Made by a program: the position numbers and the translations under genes. From contig OY751495.1 in the NCBI GenBank assembly GCA_963565915.1, forward strand, positions 930,001 through 994,000: 64,000 nt of DNA. The letters run 5' to 3'. This DNA is from Entoloma clypeatum. Lineage: Eukaryota > Basidiomycota > Agaricomycetes > Agaricales > Entolomataceae. A model generated the notes under the pieces. The model did not search any database, was not told the DNA's origin, and saw only the letters and a list, made by a program, of their open reading frames with translations. This document shows positions 7,760 to 18,439 of this stretch, in pieces. Numbering within the stretch: the first letter of the stretch is position 1; the number at the start of each line of letters is the position of its first letter.

Positions 7760-10700
7760 CTAAATACATCTTACTTTTTCCCACATATATATATAGGTAC
7801 AGTTTTTTATCAATCCGAAGTACGGGATAAACTTGGAAAAGAGGATTTTTCCCAGATTCTTAGTTAAAAGGTCTGCAGGGTTGTTCACTCCTTCAATGAA
7901 TTCGACCGTAATAATTCCTTCGGAGACTTTTTCTCTGACGAAGTGGAATCGCACGTCAATGTGCTTGGATCGCTTTTCAGTCACAGGGTTGGATGCGATA
8001 AAGACGGAGCCGTTGTTATCTCTGTAGATCGGTACTGATCCGATCTGCATTCCAAGTTCGGCAAGCATGCTTCTCAGCCATGTTGCTGCGCGACTGCAAT
8101 CTGATAGCGCCATATACTCTGCTTCTGCAGAAGAGAGGGCGATGGTCTTTTGCGCCGATGATACCCATGTTATCGCCCCAGACGCCAGTGATATGAAGAA
8201 GCCGGTGGTAGACCTCCTCGTGTTTTCATCTGACGCCCAGTCGGAGTCTGTGAATGCATAGATTCCTTTCCCTGAGTCCCCATCGTACATGATCGCGTAA
8301 TTTTTTGTTGCCTTCAAATATCTGCAAATGTCCCTAGCCACCTCTAAATGGCGTTTGGTGGGATTTGCGGAAAATTGGGACATTTTGATTACAGCAAAGC
8401 AGATGTCAGGCCTCGTTCCAATCATCAGATATAGGAGTGATCCGATGACGGATTGGTACTTAGATCGGAGTTCCGCATTGGGTTCATCTTCGGACGCCAT
8501 GGGTTTGTAGCCCGTAGGGAGTGGGGTATGGGTGGCATTAGATTCGCTCATCCCCATGCGTGCCAGAATTTTCTCAAGGTAAGGTACTTGATCAATGAAG
8601 ATCCTCTTCCCATGTTGCCTTATTTGGATTGAGAGAAATTCCTTTGGTTCCCCATCGGGCACTAGGTGACCTAGGTCCCTACATTCCCATGTTGTCATGA
8701 AGGCCTTCTTCTTTTCTAGCGTATATTCCCGGTTTGTGCCGAGAAAAGCAGAGTCGTCGACATAGATGACGGCAATTACAATTTCCCCGTTGGTACTTTT
8801 GTGAATGAACACTCCCGCATCGGAGTGAAGCCGGACAAAGCCGAGCTTTTTCATGGAGGAATCAAGTTCCCTCCACCAGGCTAATGCGGCCTGCTTAAGT
8901 CCATATAGAGCTTTGAATAGTTGGTACACAAGGTGTTCTTTCCCTTTTACTATGTAGCCCTCAGGCTGTCGCATGTAAATGACTTCACGGAGCGTTCCAT
9001 AGAGGAAGGCTGATGAGACGTCCAAAAGAGTCATGAACCACCCTTCAAGGGCTGTCAATGCCAGTATTAATCGGACGGTTTTATATCTTACGACTGGTGA
9101 GAAGATCTGATCAAAGTCGATCCCTTCTACCTGTGAGAAGCCTTTTGTGACGAGGCGGGCTTTCAGACGCCCGTCGGACTTTTCGTTGTAAACCCATTTG
9201 TTCCTTAGAGCTTTCCTCCCTGCAGGCAGGGGTACTAGCTCCGTGATCACCCCGCGGCGTTTGAGCATGTCTAGCTCCTTACGTTCAGCCGCATACCAGT
9301 CTTCTTTATTTGGAAGAGGGTATATGTCTTTATGGGACATTTCAACGATGCCAACTTGGACTGATATTGCCTCCATCAGGAGGTCATTCATCCATGCCGT
9401 TTGACCGCCCAATCTCCGTCTTCGATCTAATTTTTCAAGATCAGACGCTGGAGTGTCTTCCCCATAGATGCTTCCTGGCATCTTCCGGACTCGTCGTTCC
9501 CTGATCGGTCGATCTGGTACTTGCTCGGGTTCCGGAGTGGGTACTCGCGGTTCGTCATCAGGCTCACTGGCAGGCAGTTCGTTGTCTGATTCAGGTTGAT
9601 CCTGTTCAATGGGAACTGGGATATGAGGTGTTTCGTTGTGACTATCGTCATCATTGCTGCCGGGAATGAGATCCTCAAACTCATCAGCCGGCTCTGGGTT
9701 TTCCATTTCTGGGTGGTTTTCTGGCAACGGGTCAATGTGGCATCTAGGGTACTTGCTTTCATCAAAGATAGCTTTCCTGCCCATGAAAATCGTGTTGGTC
9801 TCAGGATCCATGAAGCGGTATCCTTTGACCCCTGGTTTCGATCCGAGATAAATCATCAATCGGGATCTTGATTCCAGGGAGTTCCTATGTTTCTCCTTTG
9901 GGATATATACATATGCCTGACATCCAAATACTCTGATGCTGGACATGTCGGGGATCTCATTGGTCACCCTGAAGTAAGGGGTTTTCCATTCAAGATGCTG
10001 CATGGGGGTTCTGTTGTAGAGAAATGCTGCATGTTCCAAACAGAATTCCCACCACATGGGCGGTAAGCATGCATCGAAGCGCAATGCCTGAGATTTTTCC
10101 CATAGTGTTTGATTGATCCTTTCTGCTCTACCATTCTGCTGGTGCTGATATGGGAGCGTGACGTCGATCAGAATTCCATGATCGGCAAGTACATCTTTGT
10201 ATTCGTCAAATTCTCCACCTCCATCAACTCGCCACTTCTTAGGAGTAGCGGCAAATTGGTTCTGGATCATCGCAAGAAACTGTCTCAGTGCCGTAATGGC
10301 ACCTGACTTTTTCCTAAGCAAGACGACCCAGACATGAGATGAAAAATCATCCAAAAACATGAGGAAGTATTTGTACTTGTGGTACGATGCCGTGGATATC
10401 TGTTTCAGGTCTGAATGAATCAGATCGAAGGGTTTGACAGCCCTCGTCATTGAATTGGGGTATGACTGATTCAGCATTTTCCCTTTGAGACACCCTGTGC
10501 AGCTTTCCTGTGATTTCTCACGTACTAATGTTTTGGGTACTCCTTTGGTACTGGTGGGAATCTTATTGAGCGCCTGATCATTTGGGTGGCCAAGGTGTTT
10601 GTGCCAGGTTTCGACAGTGATTTCGCTAGAGATCGCATGGATCTGGTCATGGCGTATTTCAGTGTCTAACCAATAAATGGTTTGTCCGAGAATGTGAGGT

Positions 10701-11632
10701 GAGAACTGTATTTTGTTCTGTCCTTTGGAGATGTTGATTTCTCCACGCATTCCATCTACTTTGTAACCGTGATTAAGGAAGACACCTAGGGACAATAGGC
10801 GTGTGTCCATGTCCGGAATGTAGAATACAGGTCGGAGAAGATGGGTTTTTACTTCCCCATTTAGGGTATGCCATACTGGAACGGCCCCAACTCCGAGAAT
10901 TTCCAGTTTCTTTCCCTTTTCAGCTGTTTGGACAAATCGCTTAGCCTTGAGAGGCCTGTAGTATGCGAAGTCTTTAAACTCATGGGTAAAGTGTAATGAT
11001 GCGCCGGAATCTAAGATCCACTGAGCGCGTTCTCTCTCTTTGCAGTGTGTGCAGGACGCAAAATGTTTGGTATATTTTTTGTACAGATCATCGCTAAAGA
11101 GATCTATACTACCTGCATCGGTACTAGCTAATATATATTCAAACGTCTGTGCGTGATTATTAGCATTTCCCATTTGGTCAAGTTTGAGAGAAGAATGTGA
11201 CGAACCGTCAAGTTCGATCAGCCCATCTTCGAATTGTTCCGGCCCCATCCGCTCGCTTTGATGGTCTATGTCCATCATTTTCAGTGATTCTTCTATCGAC
11301 GGGGCTACGCGACGCTGTTTAGCCGGCCTTTCGTCGATGTCAGGAATGATGGTGTCTAGGATACGAAGATTCGATCCTGAGGGGCGAGCACCAATGCCGC
11401 GTGCGAGTTTGCGGACATGGTCGTTCTTTTTCCACACGGATGGTTTTCCAGAAGGAAGCCCGGTGTACTGTGACGGAGGGGGGTTCATACGCTGCAGGAG
11501 CGACTGCATACTTGCGGAATTGGGCTGGGCGGTACTTGTTGTTTTCCCGCGACCAGTGACGGTTGTGAAGGACGGTGTCGGAAGAGGAGGGAAGTGGATG
11601 GCGGGAGCAACGAACTCAACCGTTTCTTCCAC
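7760..11632 (-). CDS. Pol of element 2: protease, integrase, reverse transcriptase, RNase H
   Basis: An open frame of 1290 codons whose first part lies inside the 92-bp duplicated segment, in the frame shifted relative to Gag. Motifs in order: protease WILDSGASLHFT preceded by CTHC; integrase finger (WHKHLGH... CTGC); catalytic residues in HSDLKQ, DGGGEF and NGRAE; reverse transcriptase with YVDD; RNase H with TDSDWASD and SSAEAEYMAL. The 3' part is intact up to the stop at 7760, just before the polypurine tract. As it lacks its own normal start, it would need Gag fusion or frameshifting to be made, so this copy is probably not autonomous. Confidence 0.9.
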   Translation of the reverse strand: MEETVEFVAPAIHFPPLPTPSFTTVTGRGKTTSTAQPNSASMQSLLQRMNPPPSQYTGLPSGKPSVWKKNDHVRKLARGIGARPSGSNLRILDTIIPDIDERPAKQRRVAPSIEESLKMMDIDHQSERMGPEQFEDGLIELDGSSHSSLKLDQMGNANNHAQTFEYILASTDAGSIDLFSDDLYKKYTKHFASCTHCKERERAQWILDSGASLHFTHEFKDFAYYRPLKAKRFVQTAEKGKKLEILGVGAVPVWHTLNGEVKTHLLRPVFYIPDMDTRLLSLGVFLNHGYKVDGMRGEINISKGQNKIQFSPHILGQTIYWLDTEIRHDQIHAISSEITVETWHKHLGHPNDQALNKIPTSTKGVPKTLVREKSQESCTGCLKGKMLNQSYPNSMTRAVKPFDLIHSDLKQISTASYHKYKYFLMFLDDFSSHVWVVLLRKKSGAITALRQFLAMIQNQFAATPKKWRVDGGGEFDEYKDVLADHGILIDVTLPYQHQQNGRAERINQTLWEKSQALRFDACLPPMWWEFCLEHAAFLYNRTPMQHLEWKTPYFRVTNEIPDMSSIRVFGCQAYVYIPKEKHRNSLESRSRLMIYLGSKPGVKGYRFMDPETNTIFMGRKAIFDESKYPRCHIDPLPENHPEMENPEPADEFEDLIPGSNDDDSHNETPHIPVPIEQDQPESDNELPASEPDDEPRVPTPEPEQVPDRPIRERRVRKMPGSIYGEDTPASDLEKLDRRRRLGGQTAWMNDLLMEAISVQVGIVEMSHKDIYPLPNKEDWYAAERKELDMLKRRGVITELVPLPAGRKALRNKWVYNEKSDGRLKARLVTKGFSQVEGIDFDQIFSPVVRYKTVRLILALTALEGWFMTLLDVSSAFLYGTLREVIYMRQPEGYIVKGKEHLVYQLFKALYGLKQAALAWWRELDSSMKKLGFVRLHSDAGVFIHKSTNGEIVIAVIYVDDSAFLGTNREYTLEKKKAFMTTWECRDLGHLVPDGEPKEFLSIQIRQHGKRIFIDQVPYLEKILARMGMSESNATHTPLPTGYKPMASEDEPNAELRSKYQSVIGSLLYLMIGTRPDICFAVIKMSQFSANPTKRHLEVARDICRYLKATKNYAIMYDGDSGKGIYAFTDSDWASDENTRRSTTGFFISLASGAITWVSSAQKTIALSSAEAEYMALSDCSRAATWLRSMLAELGMQIGSVPIYRDNNGSVFIASNPVTEKRSKHIDVRFHFVREKVSEGIITVEFIEGVNNPADLLTKNLGKILFSKFIPYFGLIKNCTYIYMWEKVRCI

Positions 11633-12618
11633 ATGGTCGGGCGACCAGTGACGGTTGTGAAGGACGGTGTCGGAAGAGGAGGGAAGTGGATGGCGGGAGC
11701 AACGAACTCAACCGTTTCTTCCACATGGTCGGACGCGTTGTCCGCAGTGTTGGCGTTTTTCTTCTGATTGCGCCATCGTCCTTTTCCCTTCTTCTTTTCA
11801 GAAGCGGTACTATGGTCGGTCGAGTTAGGCTGCTCGTCAGCATCGTTCTGCGAGGTACTCGGCTTCTGTTGCCTTTCCCATTTGGGGTCCTGCCCCTTTC
11901 GCTTTGTCCCGGAAATTTTCCGGGCCTGCTCGTTGGACGTACGAGTGGACCCAATCGAATACTTGCGCCGGTACTCTGATATGATGCTTTCGGCGACGGC
12001 CTTGTAGGTGAAATCGTCGGCGTCATAGACCTGGAAGAGGGCGGTGGACAGTGACGACCAGGCGTCGGGAATTGCATTTGCCAGGATCATTGCCTGCATC
12101 AGATTGGGGACGTCAAAGTTCGAATCGGCGAGCCGAGCAAAAAGAGACCCCAGGCGTTCGATTTCGGGGACGGGGTCGCGTCCAGAGAGCTTGTAGGTGG
12201 CAGCGGCCTTGAAGTCGCCGAAGATGACAGCCGGGGATACCTTGGAGTAGGCATCCTTTAATGACTTCCATGCGTCTTTCGAGGAAGTGGCGTCCTTGAT
12301 GTGGCGTCTGATCGCCTCGGAGACCTTCAGGCGTATCGCCCCAAGAGCTACGTCATCGTCTCTGATCCAGGCTTTTTCTTCCTTGCGGAAGCCGGGCTGG
12401 TCGACGGTGGTAGCCAGCACAGGGGGAGCAGCAGCAGTGGCCCCAGGGGTGGAGACTGTGGTGGTGAAGTCGGCGATGACAGGGCGGGGGATGTCGCCAG
12501 AAACAAGGCGCCAGACTCCTTGATGGAGGAGGTAGGACTTCATTTTCTCGGCCCAGCTCCGGTAGTCGATGCCGTCAAAGGCAGTGATTGTGTCGAGGGC
12601 AGAACGAGAGGTAGACAT
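11485..12618 (-). CDS. Gag reading frame of element 2, running out of frame after the 92-bp duplication
   Basis: Starts at the minus-strand ATG at 12616-12618 (MSTSRSALDTITAFDG). Residues 1 to about 230 are a copia-type Gag, with a tract (KKKGKGRWRNQKK) where a CCHC zinc knuckle would be expected. The true frame continues only to the end of the first-read copy of the duplicated segment (down to 11641). After that the ORF is in the wrong frame and ends at 11485 in unrelated residues. Without the duplication Gag would be fused to Pol in one frame, as in element 1. Confidence 0.85.
   Translation of the reverse strand: MSTSRSALDTITAFDGIDYRSWAEKMKSYLLHQGVWRLVSGDIPRPVIADFTTTVSTPGATAAAPPVLATTVDQPGFRKEEKAWIRDDDVALGAIRLKVSEAIRRHIKDATSSKDAWKSLKDAYSKVSPAVIFGDFKAAATYKLSGRDPVPEIERLGSLFARLADSNFDVPNLMQAMILANAIPDAWSSLSTALFQVYDADDFTYKAVAESIISEYRRKYSIGSTRTSNEQARKISGTKRKGQDPKWERQQKPSTSQNDADEQPNSTDHSTASEKKKGKGRWRNQKKNANTADNASDHVEETVEFVAPAIHFPPLPTPSFTTVTGRPTMWKKRLSSLLPPSTSLLFRHRPSQPSLVAGKQQVPPSPIPQVCSRSCSV
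11549..11732 (-). repeat. 92-bp tandem duplication inside gag-pol of element 2
   Basis: Two adjacent copies, 11549-11640 and 11641-11732, look identical. 92 is not a multiple of 3, so the insertion shifts the frame by 2. Both copies encode the same stretch (VEFVAPAIHFPPLPTPS) in their respective frames, which shows that one copy is extra. Confidence 0.95.
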
Positions 12619-12965
12619 TGTGAATGAATCTAAAAAGGGTTCTCAATCAGTGATGCGTTATGAATATGATTCGAGAAAACAATTGAATGATTCCTTATGA
12701 CATATTCCCTTCAGGAATAGCGGTCATGGGAAAACCCTTTATATGTCAGAAACGTATAAGGTGCGATCAACGTTTCCACATGGAGTGTACTAGGTCAATC
12801 CCCTTAGGGACGTCTCATGACAGGTACTTGTCGTAATGACGTTCCCAGGTTCATATGTGAAGAAGTATGACTCAGAACCTAGATCTTTCGATCGGTTCTT
12901 TTGCCAACCAGGGTAGAGTGGGCAGGTACTCGCTGTTGCCAGCGTTTCCCAAGTCCCTCTGCTAT

Positions 12966-12980
12966 CCGGGGCCCATAACC
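12966..12980 (-). other. Primer-binding site of element 2 (initiator tRNA-Met anticodon arm)
   Basis: On the minus strand the 15 nt directly after the LTR read GGTTATGGGCCCCGG, the same as in element 1 although the LTRs and surrounding leader differ. This independent conservation supports a half-tRNA primer. Confidence 0.8.
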
Positions 12981-13289
12981 TGTTGAAGTTCCACCTGGGC
13001 GTTAGCCACAGATGTACTGAGCAACCTGCTACAGTGGAAGTACTCTACATAACCGTTCTAGCCACTTACATGGTTTGGGAGGGGTGAGGCTGGTGAGAGC
13101 GGTTGAGGCTGGTAAGAGCGATGGAGCTGGTTAAGAGTCAAGAGACAACTTGTTGATATTGACAGTTTCCTGGTCTTATATACCGTACTACTGTTTGTAC
13201 CAACCAAACAAGTATGTAATGAAGATATGTAAAGGTCACGTGATGTAATCTAATCTAATCTAATCTACGTGATGGGAAAAGTTTCAACA
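12981..13289 (-). repeat. 5' LTR of element 2
   Basis: Identical to 7427-7735. Transcription of the element runs leftward from here; the second attaa target copy lies just outside, at 13290-13294. Confidence 0.95.
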
Positions 13290-13487
13290 ATTAAATGCGC
13301 CTTTATACAGCGTGCGCTCTCCTCCGTCTATATATGACTCGTTTTCAACCAACTTGAAGGGTTCCGTTACCTACCTTTTACGGGAAATGGTCTGCGGCAC
13401 GGGGCAACATAACGAACTTCAAGCTTCGATCAAACCTGGCTTCTCTCGTTTCATTCGACTGCAAAAGGCGTAGCGCAAGGAATGCTG

Positions 13488-13495
13488 TATAAAAT
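13488..13495 (+). promoter_or_regulatory. Candidate TATA box of the 7-TM gene
   Basis: tataaaat lies 74 bp upstream of the proposed start codon at 13562, a plausible distance for a fungal gene with a short 5' UTR. Confidence 0.4.
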
Positions 13496-13561
13496 GCTGT
13501 GTATCATAATAGTAGGGTTAGTAGTTCGGGTTACGTTGTAGGCACTTGCCCGATACCGACG

Positions 13562-15196
13562 ATGTCGCCCGAAGACTCCCAGCTTCTCTCGAGCTTCGGC
13601 ATAACAATCCTCCTCATCGTGACGTGGTTCGCAACGATCAGCATCTTGCAAGGTCCGTTCCAAGTTTTCCTCATGACCGTTTTTTCGACATTGATCCACA
13701 ATAATCCTTTCTTTCCCAAGGCATATTTATCCTGCTCTTCATCATCTCAACGATCACGATCCTGTGCGTAAAATGTCACTTGACCGTTTGAAAAACGTTC
13801 TCGAGCTATCCCTTCTGAGCCGGTTAGTTTTACAGGCGTCGGGGCCTCACGACAACAGCATCATGGGCAATGTTGCTTGTGACCATCGTCTGCTTCCTCA
13901 TCGCGCTCCTGCACTGGAGCGCAGTCTTATGGGCGCTCATCGTCATCATTCGATCGGTTCTAGTCGACAATACCAATTTACCACTGAAAGATCGGCTCGC
14001 GCCCGCCATCCGCAGGACAGAGCTACCCACTATAATAATACTATGGACCGAATTCCTGGTGCGTCGATGCTCAGATCGCAGCTTTTCACAACAAAAACAA
14101 AATAATAATAATAATTCACCTCTTTCAAAACAAAACAAAAAACGCACAAAAGCCTGTGCTCAGTGATTCCGTCGTCGTCTGGCGGGCATGGTCTCTTTTC
14201 GTGAACCAACGATGGATTCTGGCGTTCCCCATTCTTGCGTTGATCGCAACCATAGGTCAGCATGGGCTTTGGCCTCCAGATTACGCACCCCCCTCCCCCC
14301 TCCCATCCATTACGGTCTGATGCAACAAACATATGCAGTGCTACCATTCATGCATCTTGGTTATAGCCTCCAGCTGTACCTCCATGGTAAAAATGTACCA
14401 GGCGGGCTCCACCTGCTGCTCATCGTCCTTTCGCTCGCAACAAACGTGATCACGACGGCGTTGATTTCCTATAAGCTATGGTATCGTGCATCATCCCGAG
14501 TCGTCATAGTAATATCATCGAAGGTAACTGATGATGTCCCTTTTTTTTTTGGATCTCAAAAAAAGGTCGTATCGAAAAGTGATCGGCGATAGTCTTGGTA
14601 AAGGACGACGAATATCTCGTGGTCAGAAGATCTTGTTACTCTTGATAGAGTCAGGGACGCTCTATTGTGTGCTTCAGGTGAGCTATGTAATTCGTTCGAG
14701 CACCTGAATCGATTAGTTATTGGCCCCACCCCCCTACCCAGGTAGTTGTTGTCGCCCTGAGCCTCAGGCTAACACTACCAGCTCATCTAGATGGAAACCC
14801 TTTTCAAGCAACAGAGGTCCTATCCGCGATATACACTGAGATCTCAGTCAGCACTGCATATTTTCGTCGTCTTCGTCACGTCTGAACGCACGTCACGTCT
14901 CCCAGGCAATGTACCCCACTATCGTCATCGTGCTCGTCAACACCCAGCGCTCATTCATGGATACCTACGGCGTCAGCGCCATACGCAAGGGCAGACCTCG
15001 GGATGCCGAAGCCCGGCCGGCGACAGCTGGCCATCTTTCTTTCGCGGGCGGAGGTATCCAGAGCAGCGTAATGGAAATGGATATACGCAGCGCAGTCACA
15101 GGGGACGAAACGAGGACCATCTGCGACTCCGAGAAAGCTCGGAGCTTGGCACATATCAGTGAAGATACACGACATGTGGCTTCGGCCCCATATTGA
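13562..15196 (+). CDS. Fungal orphan seven-transmembrane protein, multi-exon
   Basis: Member of a large Agaricomycete family of integral membrane proteins of unknown role; I know no gene name. Start ATG at 13562 (MSPEDSQLL). Exon 1 reads into TM1 (FGITILLIVTWFATISILQ), is joined across a short intron to GIFILLFIISTITIL, then LRRGLTTTASWAMLLVTIVC, then ALLHWSAVLWALIVIIRSV. Later exons give the family hallmark SDSVVVWRAW (about 14166-14195), an exon around LATNVITTALISYKLW, then GQKILLLLIESGTLYCVLQ, and a last TM segment (MYPTIVIVLVNTQRSF). The cytoplasmic tail is polar and ends at 15196. At least one 3' splice site appears to be AAG. Exon edges are approximate. The downstream MFS gene is convergent. 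Confidence 0.75.
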
Positions 15197-15587
15197 CATG
15201 GATACTGGGCGGAGAGCTTCTTGATTTATGAAGTGCGTGAAAGGGGAAAGTTCGGGTTGTTGACGAATCGTCAATTCCAAAGGAATACCTCATTGTGTGC
15301 CATGATGGCTGGATGCGCGCTTACACAGTTTCATATATACTGACGAGAGAGCTCCGCAAGCCTTTCGCGAAATTTTTATTACTTCGCCCCGCCCGCCAAA
15401 GTGTTTGCAAGATGAAAGGATCAATGCAGACAAAAACTGTTACATATCATACACAACAAAACTTGAACAAAGCCATCCGTCAGTCACCCCATCAGAAAAT
15501 CCAGCTCTGAGAGGCGGACTCACATTAAAATGAGTACTAGTATACCATACCACCTCACTCGCTTGCAAGAACCCCAACACCGAACGT
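15197..15587. other. Convergent intergenic region, nothing recognised
   Basis: About 390 bp between the 3' ends of the 7-TM gene (+) and the MFS gene (-), presumably holding both 3' UTRs and polyadenylation signals. No further ORF or repeat is supported. Confidence 0.5.
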
Positions 15588-17960
15588 TTATAGAATCTGG
15601 GTCCCCTTTCGACGCGCCACCAAGTACCGCGAGACACCGTAGAAGAACGCGCTCGCCAACATCGTTATCTGTAGCACAGCATAATTACTTGTTGGAAGGC
15701 AAAGAGCGAATATTTGAATAAATGCGCTTACTCCACCGAAAAGAACCGTGCGCCTTGAGAGGTATACCCAAGTTTTACGATTGGGCGGCAAAGTGATCGA
15801 GAGAACAAAGCGGACTCACCACCAGTGTAGTTCATCTGTCAGCAACGCCCCGAGGATGGGAGAAGCTGGAAAGGGAGGGATGTCAGTGGGAGTGTCAGGC
15901 TCACTCAAGACGTTGGAGCATACGTACCGAATAACCCGACAATTCCTGGAAGTGGATTATCAGTGGGGAGAACGACTCGAGGGTACGAGGAAGTTTTCTT
16001 ACCTGCAGCAGTGAACTGGATCCCAAGCCGGGCGCCGTATTCGCTCATGTCCTTCGCTAGGGATGCTTCAGGTCGATCAGCTTTGGGGGGGACGCCGTGA
16101 TGATATGTATGTAAATGGACGTACTGAGCACCGGTGGGGTCAGGGCAATGGCTGAGCACCCCCACCAAGAAAACGGGTGAGAACTTTCGCAAAAAAAACA
16201 GAGAGACGTTGAATAAATACATACCTGCTCCAGAAAAGAACCCAAAGGAGACTGCGATCGCAGCATAGCCTCCTACCGTCTTCGCCACACCATAGGAGAA
16301 TATCGTGATGGCCATAGCCCCCGTCGTCGAGACCAGGAGGTTGAAAGCGCCCCATTTTGGAGCGAACATGGGCAGGATAATTCGGCCAAAGAAAGAGGCG
16401 GCGTTGAGGATGGAGAGCTGTATTTCATAGATTTATGTTAGGCGACGATCGAACGAATTTTGAATTAAAAATAAAAACTCACGCAGTAGAACGCGAATTG
16501 CGGGTCAATACCGTGCGAGATGGCATCGAGCTGCAAATAGAACGGGGGCAGGAAAAGCCCGCCCATGAAGAACACTCCACTGGAGAAGGATGCATGAGAA
16601 AGCGTGTTTCTAGGAAGCGATCTAGGTGAGGAAGACTTGCCCGAGCATAGTGGCTACGTAGGGTGGATCTCGCAAGAACTCCATCACCGGCAGCTTGGTG
16701 TTCGTCTGCTTCGGGGGTAGCCTCGTCCTCATGAGCAGCAGCGCGATGACGAGGAGGCCTGCGTTGAGCGCCTCACTGACCCGCACGCCATTGTGGAATC
16801 CGAGGCGGCCGTGGAAGAGTTTGTTCAGCAGGATGGGGTGGATGATTGCGCCTATCAGCACAAATGGATTTCAGTTGGACGTTGGGCACAATGGAAGGTA
16901 GAGGACGGACCGAGAGCGGAACCACTGGATACGATCCCGATGGCCAAAGCACGTTTTTTCTGGAAGTATTGTACTGGAACCGTCAGGCCTGGATAGAACG
17001 AGGATGAAACCGATACGTCAAGTAAGGAATAATAGCTGCTCACTGGGGATATATGTGATGCCAGCTGCTAAGCCACCCCCCAAGCCTTGACTGAGGAAGA
17101 TCTGGGAGCCATCAGAGCGTGCAGCAGGTGTGATGGGGGGAGTAGTCACCTGGTAGTACTGGTTTTCCTGCGACAGCGAAAGCATAAAGACTGTCAGGTT
17201 TTATGGGTCAGTCGTTCACCTTGTGACAGATAAAGATATAGAAACGCACAGGAGAAAGCGTGAAGTAGACTGCCCCCGATCATCAAATGGTAGCTATATG
17301 CGCGATATTAGTCAGGAGTGTGCGATGTAAGGTTGACGAGCAAGCGTTCGCACAAGTATCCGCGATCGAAAGCACGTCCTGTCACAATACCAGAGCCGAA
17401 GATCAGACATATTTGCATGCCCCCGATCCACCTTTGTTGGGAATGATTAGAGCTTGTCGTGTCGAGGACGTGGGGTCAACGCACCCGATCTCACTTGGCG
17501 TATAGTTCGTGAGGTACTTCCGGACGTAAAAGTCTTTCCGAAGTTGAGGACGAGACAGGGATTGTCATTCACGAAAAACGTTACTGAAAGGCCATGTTAA
17601 TCTGACGCGTCGTATGTATGACTATGAATGGAGCACGCACCCTTGATAGACGCCAAATGCGTTTAGATATCTAGAAACAGGACGCGTGAATGGAAGGAGC
17701 GCGTTGCACAGTGCGGTAGACTCGACACTTACCCGAACGTCGCGAATTGAACCAAGAAACTACATGGGGATGGGGTTCAGAACGAAATCAAAGGAAAAAG
17801 AGTTTGCCTGAGCGACGTACGCTCCGAGAACGGTCGACCAGCCTTGCATGCCGCCTTCAGGGAACGTGATTTCCTTGGGAGCAGCCTGATCATCCACGAC
17901 CACCTTGGTATCCGCTGAGGGAGGGCCATCCTTCTCCAAGTCGAGGGACTTTTCAGACAT
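15588..17960 (-). CDS. MFS transporter of the fungal monocarboxylate (MCT/Mch-like) group, multi-exon
   Basis: Twelve-helix plasma-membrane or vacuolar carrier by family; substrate not predictable (members move monocarboxylates, riboflavin or other small molecules). Start at the minus-strand ATG 17958-17960, followed by a polar N-terminus and the signature FPEGGMQGWSTVLGA. Short exons then give FLVQFATFG, YLNAFGVYQ, FYVRKYLTNYTPSEIG, WIGGMQICLIFGSGIVTG, YHLMIGGSLLHAFS, IFLSQGLGGGLAAGITYIP, QYFQKKRALAIGIVSSGSALG, a long exon ending PPYVATMLG, then a SILNAASFFGRIILPMF exon, AKDMSEYGARLGIQFTAA, and a terminal exon ending GTQIL. More than ten introns are needed; at least two acceptors look like AAG. 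One donor/acceptor pair (after GVYQ) does not close in frame cleanly by eye. No lethal change was seen. Confidence 0.85.
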
Positions 17961-18439
17961 CGGGTTGAGATGGCGAAAAGAGATGGATCCTGGGGCAGTT
18001 TAGTAATACATACATATGATGAGAGGCTACTTTAATACTTACGCATTGGGCACCTTCCGAAGTTGTCATGCCCGAGGCCGACGACTGATTAGCGAGACAG
18101 GATGAAATTTTCGGATGGCATTTTCTTGAATCGGTTGAGCTATATTGTTCGCTTCAAAGCCATTCGCTGTACAGCTAGAACGCTGCCCTTCCCTGAGTTT
18201 TTCGGTCCCGAGTTAACGGACAAGAGATCGCTTGAAATTCCCACAATCACCCAATGCCTATAACTTACAGCCTCGTGGCATCGCAAGGTCTGAGTGTACT
18301 TGAATCTGCTTGATAACGGTGCCATCCACGCTAAGTATGTACTTATAATCAGTCTGTGTGCCCTTGGAGGTAAACTTATCCAACAGTTATTGATCTCAGG
18401 GTTCCTACTCGGTTGCAGGCTGGCCGGGACCTTCAAGTT

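Larger units (their letters stand above)
7427..13289 (-). mobile_element. Full-length Ty1/copia LTR retrotransposon (element 2), frame-broken
   Basis: A 5863-bp element on the minus strand, bounded by 309-bp LTRs (7427-7735 and 12981-13289) that were identical base for base when I compared them. It is flanked by the duplication attaa (7422-7426 and 13290-13294). LTR ends are TGTTGAA...TTCAACA, the normal TG..CA form. Order on the minus strand: LTR, primer-binding site (12966-12980), about 350-nt leader, Gag, Pol with integrase before reverse transcriptase, G-run polypurine tract (next to 7736), LTR. A 92-bp tandem duplication at 11549-11732 shifts the frame between Gag and Pol. Its LTRs do not resemble those of element 1, so it is a different family. 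Identical LTRs imply very recent insertion. Confidence 0.95.

Noticed and set aside
11485..11632. Gag/Pol overlap of element 2 as a programmed frameshift site
   Set aside because: The overlap is fully explained by the 92-bp duplication; I saw no slippery heptamer, and element 1 uses a single frame.
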